Assembly: GCA_963663495.1 (NCBI GenBank)
Contig: OY760427.1
Location: 5,332,001 to 5,396,000 of the forward strand
Direction: 5' to 3'
Origin: G963663495 sp963663495
Lineage (GTDB): Bacteria; Bacteroidota; Rhodothermia; Rhodothermales; Bin80
DNA: 64,000 nucleotides
Part shown: in pieces, positions 8,813 to 17,734 of the stretch
How the letters are laid out: every line of letters begins with the position of its first letter
Numbering within the stretch: position 1 is the first letter of the stretch
Notes under the pieces: model-generated
The model's database searches: none
What the model was told of the DNA's origin: nothing
The model's input: only the letters and a program-made list of their open reading frames with translations
Translations under genes and position numbers: made by a program

Positions 8813-10217
8813 GAGGATCTTGGCGCTGGCTGCCGAACGCGAATCCGAGACGCTGGAGTTCAAACGTACGACGGGAACGCGTCGTGAGGCAACGGCCACT
8901 GTGTGCGCCATGCTCAATCACCGGGGCGGACACGTGCTGTTCGGTGTGACGCCGAAGGGAAGTGTCGTCGGCCAGCAGGTGAGCGACCGGACGATGGAGG
9001 AGGTGGGTGCCGAGATTCAGAGGATCGACCCGCCGGCTTTTCCAGAGGTCGGGCGGATCCGTGTCGCGGACGGGCTCGATGTAATCTCGGTCAGCGTGAA
9101 CAAGGGGTCCGCACGGCCCTACCAGTACCGGGGCGCCGCCTATCGCCGGGTCGGCAACACCACGGTGACCATGTCCGCCGAGGAGTACAACCAGATGCTC
9201 TTCGAGCGGCTACACAGTGAGCAGCGCTGGGAGAATCAACCTGCTACCGGCTGGACGGTCGCGGACTTGGATGTGGCCGAAATCCGCAACACCGTAGCCA
9301 AAGCGGTACGAACAGGCCGGCTGAACGAGCCCGGTACCCGGGAACCGGAAGACTTGCTCCGAGGGCTCGGACTGCTCCGCGAGGGGGTCCTGGTTCGCGC
9401 GGCGGCGGTGTTGTTCGGTGACTCGCCGCGTCTCGAATTCGAGTTGCCGCAGTGTCTGCTTCGGGTAGCTCGTTTCCGGGGCATCGACCGAAGCGAATTC
9501 CTGGACAACCGGCAGTTCAATGGCAACGCGTTCGCACTGCTCTCACATGCCGAACGCTTTCTGCGCGACACGCTTCCCATTGCGAGTCGGTTCGAATCGG
9601 GCCGCATGCGGCGCATTGACGAGCCCCTCTACCCGCCCCTTGCTACACGGGAAGCGGTGGCGAACGCCCTGTGCCACAGGGATTATGCGCTGGGCGGCGG
9701 ATCGGTCGGGCTCGCGGTGTACGACGACCGACTCGAGGTCACGTCGACCGGTACGCTGCACTTCGGACTGACACCGGCCGCGCTGTTCTGCCCGCACGAA
9801 TCGAGGCCGTGGAATCCGCTGATTGCCCGCATGTTCTACCGGTGCGGTATTATCGAGGAGTGGGGCCGGGGAACGCTCAAGATGGCGGAGCTGGCGACCG
9901 CCGCCGGATTGCCACTACCGGAGATCGAGGAACTCGGCGACTGCGTTACTGTGTGCTTCCGGCATGGACAGGATGTGTCAACGCTCCGCAGCGGACACGC
10001 TCTGCTTGAGCGGCAAGAAGCGATTCTGTCCTTGTTGGATCGAGCGGACGACGGCTTAGCGCTGCGTGAGATACGTGCCCGGTTGGCTTTACAGGCCAGC
10101 GAACGCCAAGTGAAGAGGGCGTTGGCGGCGTTGCGAAACCGCGGGCTGGCGATGTCCACGGGTCGCGGTCCAGCGGCGCGGTGGAGACGTGCGTCTGGGT
10201 CTGTCGAGGATGAATGA
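8802..10217 (+). CDS. Schlafen AlbA_2 / HATPase_c_4 putative transcriptional regulator
   Basis: A 471-residue protein of the COG2865 type. The N-terminal AlbA_2 domain (about residues 10-125) shows ESETLEFKR and the GGHVLFGV segment. A GHKL-like ATPase module follows, with REAVANALCHRDY and EEWGRGTLKM (about residues 280-360), and a winged-helix-like C-terminus closes it. Members are thought to bind nucleic acid and nucleotide and often sit in defence islands as regulators. It is preceded by a ~125-bp gap, so it may have its own promoter, and it closes the island just before the IS1634-type element. Its role as regulator or effector of the upstream operon is inferred from position only. Confidence 0.8.
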   Translation: MVLKRILALAAERESETLEFKRTTGTRREATATVCAMLNHRGGHVLFGVTPKGSVVGQQVSDRTMEEVGAEIQRIDPPAFPEVGRIRVADGLDVISVSVNKGSARPYQYRGAAYRRVGNTTVTMSAEEYNQMLFERLHSEQRWENQPATGWTVADLDVAEIRNTVAKAVRTGRLNEPGTREPEDLLRGLGLLREGVLVRAAAVLFGDSPRLEFELPQCLLRVARFRGIDRSEFLDNRQFNGNAFALLSHAERFLRDTLPIASRFESGRMRRIDEPLYPPLATREAVANALCHRDYALGGGSVGLAVYDDRLEVTSTGTLHFGLTPAALFCPHESRPWNPLIARMFYRCGIIEEWGRGTLKMAELATAAGLPLPEIEELGDCVTVCFRHGQDVSTLRSGHALLERQEAILSLLDRADDGLALREIRARLALQASERQVKRALAALRNRGLAMSTGRGPAARWRRASGSVEDE

Positions 10218-10230
10218 AACTCCCTAAGAG

Positions 10231-10265
10231 CATCCGGGGTCTTTTAGGGGTCCTATTGGGGTCTC
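10231..10265 (+). repeat. Three spaced GGGGTC repeats downstream of the defence island
   Basis: GGGGTC occurs three times about 13 bases apart just after the AlbA_2 stop. No T-tract hairpin of a classical terminator is evident. It could be a recombination or attachment scar, or chance. Confidence 0.35.
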
Positions 10266-11205
10266 ACTCGTCGGTGCCGGTACTCCGCATGTTCTGATAA
10301 CCTAACTTCGCCATCCGGTCAGGGGAAAACGCTGAGTTCCGTCTCCAATTCTCTCGGTTTTCCCTCCTAATAGGGCTATTTCGGCTAAATTCGGCGTTTT
10401 TCGACCTTTCTTGGCCGACTTTTTTGGAAAAGGCAATGTGGTGCTATGGAGGTGTGTACGGTCACCTCCCCCCAACACCCCGGTACCATACCCCGTACCT
10501 TTTCCACTCTCCGATCATGTTTATCCGAAACCGACCCTACAAACGTAAAGACGGTAAGAAATGCAACAGCTTTGCCCTCATCGAATCCTATCGCAAAAAC
10601 GGTACCTCCAAACACCGCACCCTCCTTAATCTCGGCCCGAACTTCAACATCCCCCGCAGTCTGTGGGGGGAACTGACCCATTGCGTTACTGCCCGACTCA
10701 AAGGGAAAGCTATCCTCCCTTTCCAGAATGATGAAGCCTTTCTCAATGCGGTCGACGACATCGTTGCACATCTCGAAAGCAAGGGCTACGACATCCATCG
10801 CACATCCCATCAGCAACACCTCATTGATCCAGAGAAAACAACCCATCCCGATTCCCGGACCGTCGGCGGAGAACGACTGATCCTTCAGACATTGGAACAG
10901 CTCGGACTGGCTGTACTGCTACGTTCGCTCAACTTCTGCGAGAAACACGTCAAGCTCTGCTGTGCGCTGATCGTCGGACGTATGCTCCACCCGGGCAGTG
11001 AACGAGAAACGCATAAATGGCTGTGTAAAACCTCCAGTGTTCTGCAGCTTCTGGATTTGGAACCCCCAAGTCTCAACACCCTCTATCGTTGCACTGATCT
11101 GATCCATAAGCATATGGATCAGATCCTGGAGAAACTCTTTGGCATTACCAAAGCGGTATTGCAGTTTGAAGAAACGATCGTCTTTTATGATTTAACCAAT
11201 ACCTA

Positions 11206-13126
11206 GTGTTTGCCAGAAAAGTATGGTCTTGCGAGCGACTCTTGGCTGAGTGGGGGGCTGGAATTCGAATTGGGGATCGGAATGACAAGTCAGCAAGGAT
11301 TTTTCGACGGTAACGGTGCCGACTTTGTCCGCTCACGCCGGCAATCCTAGGGTTTTGACGTTGATCAGACGTGTTTTTGTCGTCCATCAGCGGGGCATGA
11401 ACATACGTTGGCCTCTCGCCCTTGCAGGCTACCTTGATTCTGTGCTGAAGACGCTCGCGCGAGTACCTACGCCGCGCGCTTGCGGGCCTGCTCGCACCGC
11501 CTTCGTCGCTCCTCGCTCCGCTTCACTATCTGTCCGATACGGTGCACATTTGCCGCTACCACTACCAGCGCCACCGTCCGAACAAAGCCTTCCTTGCCAC
11601 GGGTCCGTATCAAACCCAGGCCCCGATGATTCAAATTGTTGATCGCCGACTCCACTGCCGGATGCTGACGACGACCCTCCACAAACTTCGGATCGGATTC
11701 CCTCTCCTTGTCCGCTTTGCTCAACTTACCCCTCTTCGGCATGATCACCGTGTCCAACACCGGCTCCAGCGCCTTACGGTTCTTTACCGATGAGTACCCC
11801 TTATCCATGCTGCACGATGTGATCGCCGGATACCGATCCTTCGCTTCCTTCATAAACCCCACAATCATATCCGAATCCACCCCTTCGTGCAGTATCTGAT
11901 GCCACAATATCAACTGATGCTGATCCTCCAGCACGCATACCGGCAGACCCAACTCCGCAATCACCCCCGCCTTCCCCTTGGTGATCCAACGAGTATGCGG
12001 CTCATGTATCGAAAATACCTTCTCATCATGCGGAATCACCTCCCCCTTCAACAAACGCCTATCTACTTGATCTATCTGCCTTTGTGCATCTGCCAAGTAC
12101 CGCAACACCTCCTCAAGATCCGCGTCTTTCTCCTTCAACACGCTGACACTGCTCTCCGCACGCTCAATCAGAACACGACACATCTTCACATACTTTCTCA
12201 CCTTCGACTCATCACGCCACTGACGGTGCGTACGCACCCGGTTGAAGGCCTTCTTCAAGGTACGACTCCAGTACACAGCCTTGCGCCAGCCCGCAAGGCT
12301 GTGCGCCTCACATGCGCAATGCAACTCCCGAATCAGGCACCGCATTGATTCCCACAACAAACGAACATCCGTAGGCCACTCCACATTCGCTTTGGCCACC
12401 GCCGAATCAACCCGGCAAAGAAGCGGCTCCTCTGGCTCCTGTTCTACCAATCGGTGACCGCAAGCCACCACCGCATCGTTGATCTGCTTCAGGATGTCCG
12501 CTGTTAGCAGGCTCACGTTATCAATAACGGTCTGCAGCTGATAGACAGGCTCGTCCCAGAAATTCGTATGCCCCAGCATCTGGCGCACCTCCAAATGATT
12601 GGCGGCCAGGCTCCTCAAACGATCAAAATCGCAGTTGAGGGCCTGCTTCAATACCCCCAAGACAAAGACGCGCCAAAGTGCCATCCCCGGACGACCACGC
12701 TGCAAATCAATATTCGGAAGCAACTGCTTCTCCAGGATCTCAAAGATCTTCTGCCGAGCCGTTGGGTCGCAATACAGGTGCTGCAGACCTTTTAGCACTG
12801 CCGGTATATCGTCCCGGTCTTTGGGGTGGAAGGTTATCTCTTCAATGGGGACCTGCCCGAGCTTAAACTGTGTATCCTCTACAATCCGCATGGTATTAAT
12901 CGTATGAATAATCGGCCCCAAGGGGCCTTATATCGATGAAAACGCCCGAAACAGAAGGATTTGGCCAAACATTCGTTAGAGACACGCTGGCTGAATAATC
13001 TGCAATGTGCAAATACGGTATGGCTCATATCCATCTGTAACCGTAACGCTTACAGGTGGATAGAACGAGTATCAAACGGCCTTGTTTCGCCGTTTTTCAG
13101 CCCTCCTACCTTTTTCTGGCAAACAC
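11206..13126 (-). mobile_element. ISNCY-like insertion sequence, copy 1 (1,921 bp)
   Basis: Bounded by the inverted repeat GTGTTTGCCAGAAAA and its complement, and flanked by a 6-bp direct repeat TACCTA (11200-11205 and 13127-13132). It has the same length as the copy at 50056-51976, and the encoded transposases are nearly identical, indicating recent movement. It lies inside an IS1634-type transposase gene. Confidence 0.9.
11467..12891 (-). CDS. ISNCY-family (ISDol1-like) transposase, copy 1
   Basis: A 474-residue transposase read from ATG 12891 (MRIVEDTQFKLGQVP). The frame is open 10 codons further up from a TTG-type start. A helical N-terminal region (RGRPGMALWRVFVLGVLKQ) is followed by a catalytic core with CRVDSAVAKANVEWPTD (first Asp), SCSMDKGYSSVKN and the C-terminal AVESAINNLNHRGL segment, a pattern of ISNCY-type DDE transposases. 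It differs from copy 2 only in the N-terminal stretch (for example PIEEITF versus PIEEMTF). The frame is complete, so this copy may be functional. The family assignment is by motif memory rather than a search. Confidence 0.85.
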   Translation of the reverse strand: MRIVEDTQFKLGQVPIEEITFHPKDRDDIPAVLKGLQHLYCDPTARQKIFEILEKQLLPNIDLQRGRPGMALWRVFVLGVLKQALNCDFDRLRSLAANHLEVRQMLGHTNFWDEPVYQLQTVIDNVSLLTADILKQINDAVVACGHRLVEQEPEEPLLCRVDSAVAKANVEWPTDVRLLWESMRCLIRELHCACEAHSLAGWRKAVYWSRTLKKAFNRVRTHRQWRDESKVRKYVKMCRVLIERAESSVSVLKEKDADLEEVLRYLADAQRQIDQVDRRLLKGEVIPHDEKVFSIHEPHTRWITKGKAGVIAELGLPVCVLEDQHQLILWHQILHEGVDSDMIVGFMKEAKDRYPAITSCSMDKGYSSVKNRKALEPVLDTVIMPKRGKLSKADKERESDPKFVEGRRQHPAVESAINNLNHRGLGLIRTRGKEGFVRTVALVVVAANVHRIGQIVKRSEERRRRCEQARKRAA

Positions 13127-14667
13127 TACCTATTACCACGGCAAGAAGAAAGGGAAGTTGTTGTCGCATGGGCGCAGCAAGGAGAAGCGCAGTGATTGTC
13201 CGTTGGTTACGCTGGCGCTCACCCTGGATGGTTCGGGGTTCCCCCGCAATGTGCAGATCCTGCCGAGCAATGTAGGGGAACCGGCAACGCTCAAAGAGGC
13301 GATTGAGAAACTAAACGGCGCTACGCCCACAGTGATTATGGACTCCGGCATTGCGACGGAGAAGAATCTGCAGTACCTGAAAGAACAGGGACTGAACTGG
13401 ATCACCGTGGAGCGTTCCAAAACCCCTTCAGTCCCCGAAAACAAGCCGGATCAACAGTTTACGACCGCAGGGGGAGTCAAGATCAAAGCCTGGAAGGTCA
13501 CCAAAGAGGAAAAAGATGTTGAAGACGAAAAAGACGTTGAAGATAATGCGGAACTGCGCGTGTTTGTGCACAGTGAGGCCAAGCAGGCGAAGGAGGATCA
13601 GATCCTTGAAACCCAATGCAAGAAGTTTGTGAAGGCGCTCACTACACTACATGAGGGACTCTCGAGACCCGGGTACTTGAAGAACTATGAAAAGGTCACG
13701 ATAAAGGTTGGTCGTCTGAAGGAAAAGTACAAGAAGGTCTCACACCTGTATGAGGTAGAGATCAGCAAAAAGGAGGGCACCAAGCATGCAGCATCCGTTA
13801 CGGTGACCCGGCGTGCTTCGCATGCGCGTCGCACCCAGGCCAGCGGAGGGTATGTGCTTCGGACCAGTCATACCGGATGGTCGGTGGAAAAGGTTGCACG
13901 AACCTACTGGCGACTTACAGAGATTGAGCGCACATTCAGAGTCATGAAATCGGACCTCGGTCTACGGCCCATCTACCACAGCAGAGATGACCGCATTGAA
14001 GGACATCTGTTCATCACGGTACTGGCTTATCATGCTGCCCATATGGTTCGCACCAGACTCAAGGAACACGGGATTCATGATAGTTGGGCGACGATCCGAG
14101 ACAGGTTGAACAGGATTCGTCGGATTACGACCAAGATGGTTAAGAACCAATATCGGTACCTGATCACGGAGGTGGATCAGGATCTGCCTCCGAGTATGGT
14201 ACAGTTCTTTGCGGTACTGGGATACATGTATGATCCGGATGCGACCCGCACCGTGACCGAGCATGTGGAGGAAGCGAGTGCACCGGTGAGCCAGCAGCCT
14301 CCAGACTCATGACGCATGGTCCCTTCACAACGGTTGAGGTAGCGTACTCCAGATGGAGCCACCAGAGCTAGGTCCGATGGAAACGATCCGAGATAGATCG
14401 CAGCGAAACAGGCGGCAAAACACCAGGTAATCAGGGATTCAAACCACCCTAAACCAACTTCAACCGATCCGGTAAATCTCACCATCCATTGCTCCTGAAA
14501 AAAACGGTCCAAATATGGCCACGTGAGAATTCCGTAGGTTAGTAGCACTACGAAATGGCGAAGTTAGGATAGGCTGCACACCACTCCGAAATTCCCATAT
14601 CGGCACCCCGAACCCGGCGTATAATCACCTTGCACCAAGCTCTACACTCGGACTACGCAGACCAATG

Positions 14668-15012
14668 CTAAGCCCGCTTTACCATGTACTTCACCGTACG
14701 GATACCTCCTGACAGCCAGTCTGCCAGCGATGACTCCTCAAACGTCAATACCTTCCTGCGCGCTTCCACCGACACAATACAACTGATCAGCGCCGCCTCC
14801 GATGTGGCAAGCTGCTTGTGGAACAGCAGCTTGCCACGACCATCCCTGCCCGCCAGCACGCAGTGCCGAACATGGGCATCCAATCCAAGAAGGACCTCCT
14901 TCCGCACAGGCCACCTCCAGAGCAATATGAGTGAAAGCCCGCACCCCCTTGGCACGCGACCGTTCTTCATATTACCTACTATGCTGTCGTCTGACTTCTT
15001 CATACCGTGCAT
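14668..15012 (-). pseudogene. IS110-type transposase, N-terminal fragment
   Basis: About 80 residues resemble the DEDD RuvC-like N-terminus of IS110 transposases (LLGLDAHVRHCVLAGRDGRGK...). The frame ends after LSGGIRTVKYMVKRA, so most of the protein, including the C-terminal Ser-containing Tnp_20 domain, is missing. A ~22-bp stretch at its end (about 14683-14704) recurs near 58193. It is a remnant without visible ends. Confidence 0.65.
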
Positions 15013-15068
15013 CTCCAGTTACGGTGTTTACACCATTCCTTCGCGGTCCCGCACGACTGCAGGACAGT

Positions 15069-16160
15069 ATGAAGACCTCCCAGGTCCCGGCAAGGTCTGT
15101 ACGGGCCTCCATGGGAGCGGCGCATAAGTTTGGCCCATTACTGCCTATCTTGGAACGAACCATCCTGTGCCCTGTCCGTGTGTCCGAGGAAGGATACGTT
15201 CTGCATTCGTATGGAAACGACGCGTACCTTCGGTACGCTGTTGCCTCCGTCGTAACCTTGCGGCGGCATGACACCGTCCGCCCCGTAGCGTTATATTGCT
15301 CGCCCGAGCATCAGCGCGCGTTGGACAAGCATGGGCTGAGAGAGCTTTTTGATGTGGTAGCGAATCTGGACACTGAGCACCGATCCATCGTGGGATTCAA
15401 GCACCGCCTCCATCTGTTCATGCCATTCAAACGGTGCCTGTTTGTGGACTCCGACATCATTTGGTGTCGCTCACCTAACCCTCTTTGGATGCAGCTCCGG
15501 CCATTCGGGTTTACCGCAACGGGGTTAGAGTGCGCCGATATCTATTTCGGCGCTTCCAAGAATCTAGGTGTCGTTGCGGACGTGATATTCGACCGGCGGC
15601 GACGGACACTCAGGGCCTTTGGGCTGACATACCTGCCCAGAATTCAGGCGGGAATGATTTACGCATGTGATCGGGATCTCACAGGAATGATATGTGAGGC
15701 AGCCTCCGGCTATCTCGCCCGCCAGTCCGAGACACATTTTCGCACAAGACTGAATCAGGGACGGTCGGAAGAATCATGCGAGTGGAGCCTGGCCATGGCG
15801 ATGAGCCAAATGCGGCTACCCGTTTTTCCGTGGTACCAAGGGCCGAACAGCCCACAACTGGACTACATCCCCGGGATGACCGACCATACGCCAGATTTTG
15901 ATCGTCCATCATGCCGCTACTACAACGACCGATTCATCTATAGTCTGCGAGGGTTGAAGAATGCCCGGATGAGGGATACTCTGATTGGTCTGGCCTCGCT
16001 TGTGCTTCGACGCCGCGACTGGCTTCACGTCACACCCTTTGCGCTTCACTTCAGCTGGCTGCATGCGAAGGCACCGTTTCGCGCCTTCGCCGCCAGAACA
16101 TGGGAAGCGCTCCTAAACAAGGAAATCAGCCCCGAAGCGCTAAATGCCAAAGGAATGTAA
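15069..16160 (+). CDS. GT8-like glycosyltransferase
   Basis: The longest frame begins at 14931, inside IS110 debris, so I place the start at ATG 15069, preceded by a weak AGGAC; ATG 15111 is also possible. The ~363-residue product has the nucleotide-sugar fold of family GT8: the N-terminal YVLHSYGNDAYLRYAVASV, then KRCLFVDSDIIW with the metal-binding DxD (DSD), and QAGMIY in the acceptor region. There is no signal peptide or membrane segment. These enzymes transfer a sugar from an activated nucleotide donor in the cytoplasm, and the acceptor cannot be guessed. Its 3' end overlaps the convergent membrane-protein gene by 35 bp. The upstream promoter may have been altered by the mobile debris. 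Confidence 0.7.
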   Translation: MKTSQVPARSVRASMGAAHKFGPLLPILERTILCPVRVSEEGYVLHSYGNDAYLRYAVASVVTLRRHDTVRPVALYCSPEHQRALDKHGLRELFDVVANLDTEHRSIVGFKHRLHLFMPFKRCLFVDSDIIWCRSPNPLWMQLRPFGFTATGLECADIYFGASKNLGVVADVIFDRRRRTLRAFGLTYLPRIQAGMIYACDRDLTGMICEAASGYLARQSETHFRTRLNQGRSEESCEWSLAMAMSQMRLPVFPWYQGPNSPQLDYIPGMTDHTPDFDRPSCRYYNDRFIYSLRGLKNARMRDTLIGLASLVLRRRDWLHVTPFALHFSWLHAKAPFRAFAARTWEALLNKEISPEALNAKGM

Positions 16161-17727
16161 TCTTGGAGGGGCTAGGCTCCATGTCCAGGAACCACAGCAC
16201 CCATGCCAGAAAGCTGACCACTGCCGTCCAGAATAGCCCCATGGCCGCGCGGGAGCCCCTGCTCTGGATATAGAGCTTGCAATAATGCCCCATTGAGAGG
16301 CAGAAGGCACCCAGTGCAGTAATGCCCATGCAGAAGGCCATAATAGTCGCCGTTCGCGCAGCGACAGTTGGCTCAAGCGACGGGATAATCAACACCACGC
16401 ACGGCAGGATGGCTGTTATCCAGCTTGGCCAGACTATGATGGTCAGAGCCTTGCCGAAGGAAATGCGTCCCGACAGCTTAAGGGCAACCGCCACTAGCTG
16501 GACGAACGTGACATGGAAAACAAATACGGACACAAAGATGAGGAAACCCGGTTCGAGCGTGCGCTCATACGTGTCGCGCGCGGCAGTAGGCATCGCGGAG
16601 ACCAGATAATCCACAAAGGGCTCATGCTGCAGGGTGACCACCAGAATACTAACAGTAGCGCCGCTCAACAACGCTTGGCTGACCAGAGCAACCATGGCCG
16701 CACCTGTAGATACTCCGCGCTCGCTGCGAAGATATTCTACATAGTACCCCCTCCAAGCGAGAGACTTGGTTACCAGCTCCCTGAATCGCAGCGAGGTAGA
16801 CATTGCAGTTGCAACAATGGCAAATGCAAGCCACGCGGCCAGGATGCTCCAGGACCACCCCTCAACCGGTGCCTTTCCCAATCGAAAAGCAAAGACATCC
16901 TGGGTCCCGGTATAGAATCCCCGAACAACCTCCCAGGAAGGCCGGGAACGACCACTAGCATCGCGGAGGCCATATCCACCTCGGTAGCTGCCAGGGGGAT
17001 CCCGGTACCGGAAGATAAATACGGCATAGGGATCCAGATCCGGCGCCAATAGCTGCCGTAGGTGATTCTCAAGGAAGCGCGCCTGGGATTCCGCGGAACT
17101 TGGATCCAAAAGACCGATAGCGCCACGCATGGCGGGCTTGCCTGCACTGAGGATCCCTACGGGAGTGTCTGGACCCCATAAATGCATGTGCCACGCGGAA
17201 TCATGCTCGGCTGGTATGTCAAGCAACACCACATCAACATTTGGCCCGCAGGCGTCATCGCGCGCGAAATAAGAACGGTAGTAAGTCTTTACGCCTGCAA
17301 ACCGATGTGCATACTGCGTCAGCCGCGCAAAATATTCGCAACTCCGAGCGTCGCTGGTATCACTCCTCCACGCTAGTCCAAAATGGCGCGCAGACGGATG
17401 ATACGCCGTCCGCCTGATAACATCATCCAGCATCAGAAGGGTGGCTGCCAATGTGTCCAACAAACCACGGGCCGGCAGGTCCATAATGGGAAGATCCTGA
17501 AAAAGCGCAAGACCCAAAGTGTCGGCAGTGTCCAGGAGTCGGCTATCCGCAACTACGCTCGTCAATACTGCGTCAGCGCCCATAGCATGCATGTCAACCA
17601 AATCCCGAACTGCCTGATCTATGGACGCAGGAATGGTCCATACAACGCCTTTGAACGGGGTAGGCTGTGCCCCAGCAGGCATGCACCACAGTAGCGTACC
17701 CAAGAGAATAAGGGCCCGGCGCGGCAT
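16126..17727 (-). CDS. Exported membrane protein with GH-like N-terminal domain and six C-terminal membrane spans
   Basis: The start is placed at ATG 17727 (MPRRALILLGTLLW), giving a signal peptide ending near AGAQ and lying 7 bp after the M14 peptidase stop; this makes 533 residues. The first ~300 residues look like a secreted alpha/beta domain resembling glycoside-hydrolase TIM barrels (GVVWTIPASIDQAVRDLVDMHAMGADAV in shorter matching blocks). The last ~220 residues carry about six hydrophobic segments. Tight spacing suggests an operon with the carboxypeptidase. I do not recognise a named family. Envelope glycan processing or sensing is only a guess from the fold impression. Confidence 0.6.
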   Translation of the reverse strand: MPRRALILLGTLLWCMPAGAQPTPFKGVVWTIPASIDQAVRDLVDMHAMGADAVLTSVVADSRLLDTADTLGLALFQDLPIMDLPARGLLDTLAATLLMLDDVIRRTAYHPSARHFGLAWRSDTSDARSCEYFARLTQYAHRFAGVKTYYRSYFARDDACGPNVDVVLLDIPAEHDSAWHMHLWGPDTPVGILSAGKPAMRGAIGLLDPSSAESQARFLENHLRQLLAPDLDPYAVFIFRYRDPPGSYRGGYGLRDASGRSRPSWEVVRGFYTGTQDVFAFRLGKAPVEGWSWSILAAWLAFAIVATAMSTSLRFRELVTKSLAWRGYYVEYLRSERGVSTGAAMVALVSQALLSGATVSILVVTLQHEPFVDYLVSAMPTAARDTYERTLEPGFLIFVSVFVFHVTFVQLVAVALKLSGRISFGKALTIIVWPSWITAILPCVVLIIPSLEPTVAARTATIMAFCMGITALGAFCLSMGHYCKLYIQSRGSRAAMGLFWTAVVSFLAWVLWFLDMEPSPSKITFLWHLALRG

Positions 17728-17734
17728 GCAACAG

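Larger units (their letters stand above)
10517..14312 (+). pseudogene. IS1634-type DDE transposase, split by insertion
   Basis: The N-terminal part starts at ATG 10517 (MFIRNRPYKRKDGKK) and runs to FYDLTNT, where a nested element interrupts the codon at 11205. The rest resumes at 13133 with YHGKKKGKL and continues to 14312. It includes the DDE region with VIMDSGIATEKNL, the insertion domain, and the C-terminal IERTFRVMKSDLGLRPI helix that carries the last catalytic Glu in this family. Removing 11206-13132 (insertion plus one 6-bp target copy) rejoins the frame exactly, so the gene was intact before insertion and would be restored by precise excision. The joined product would be about 620 residues, usual for IS1634 transposases. 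Confidence 0.85.
10301..14568 (+). mobile_element. IS1634-type insertion sequence, interrupted by an ISNCY-like element
   Basis: The ends are a perfect 14-bp inverted repeat, CCTAACTTCGCCAT at 10301-10314 and its complement at 14555-14568. Subtracting the nested 1,921-bp insertion and one copy of the target repeat leaves about 2.3 kb with one long transposase frame. A related 3' fragment sits at 31930-32618. No convincing target duplication is seen outside the repeats. Confidence 0.8.

Noticed and set aside
14931..15068. Upstream extension of the GT8-like gene
   Set aside because: The sequence overlaps the reversed IS110 fragment and does not look like a conserved N-terminus or signal peptide.
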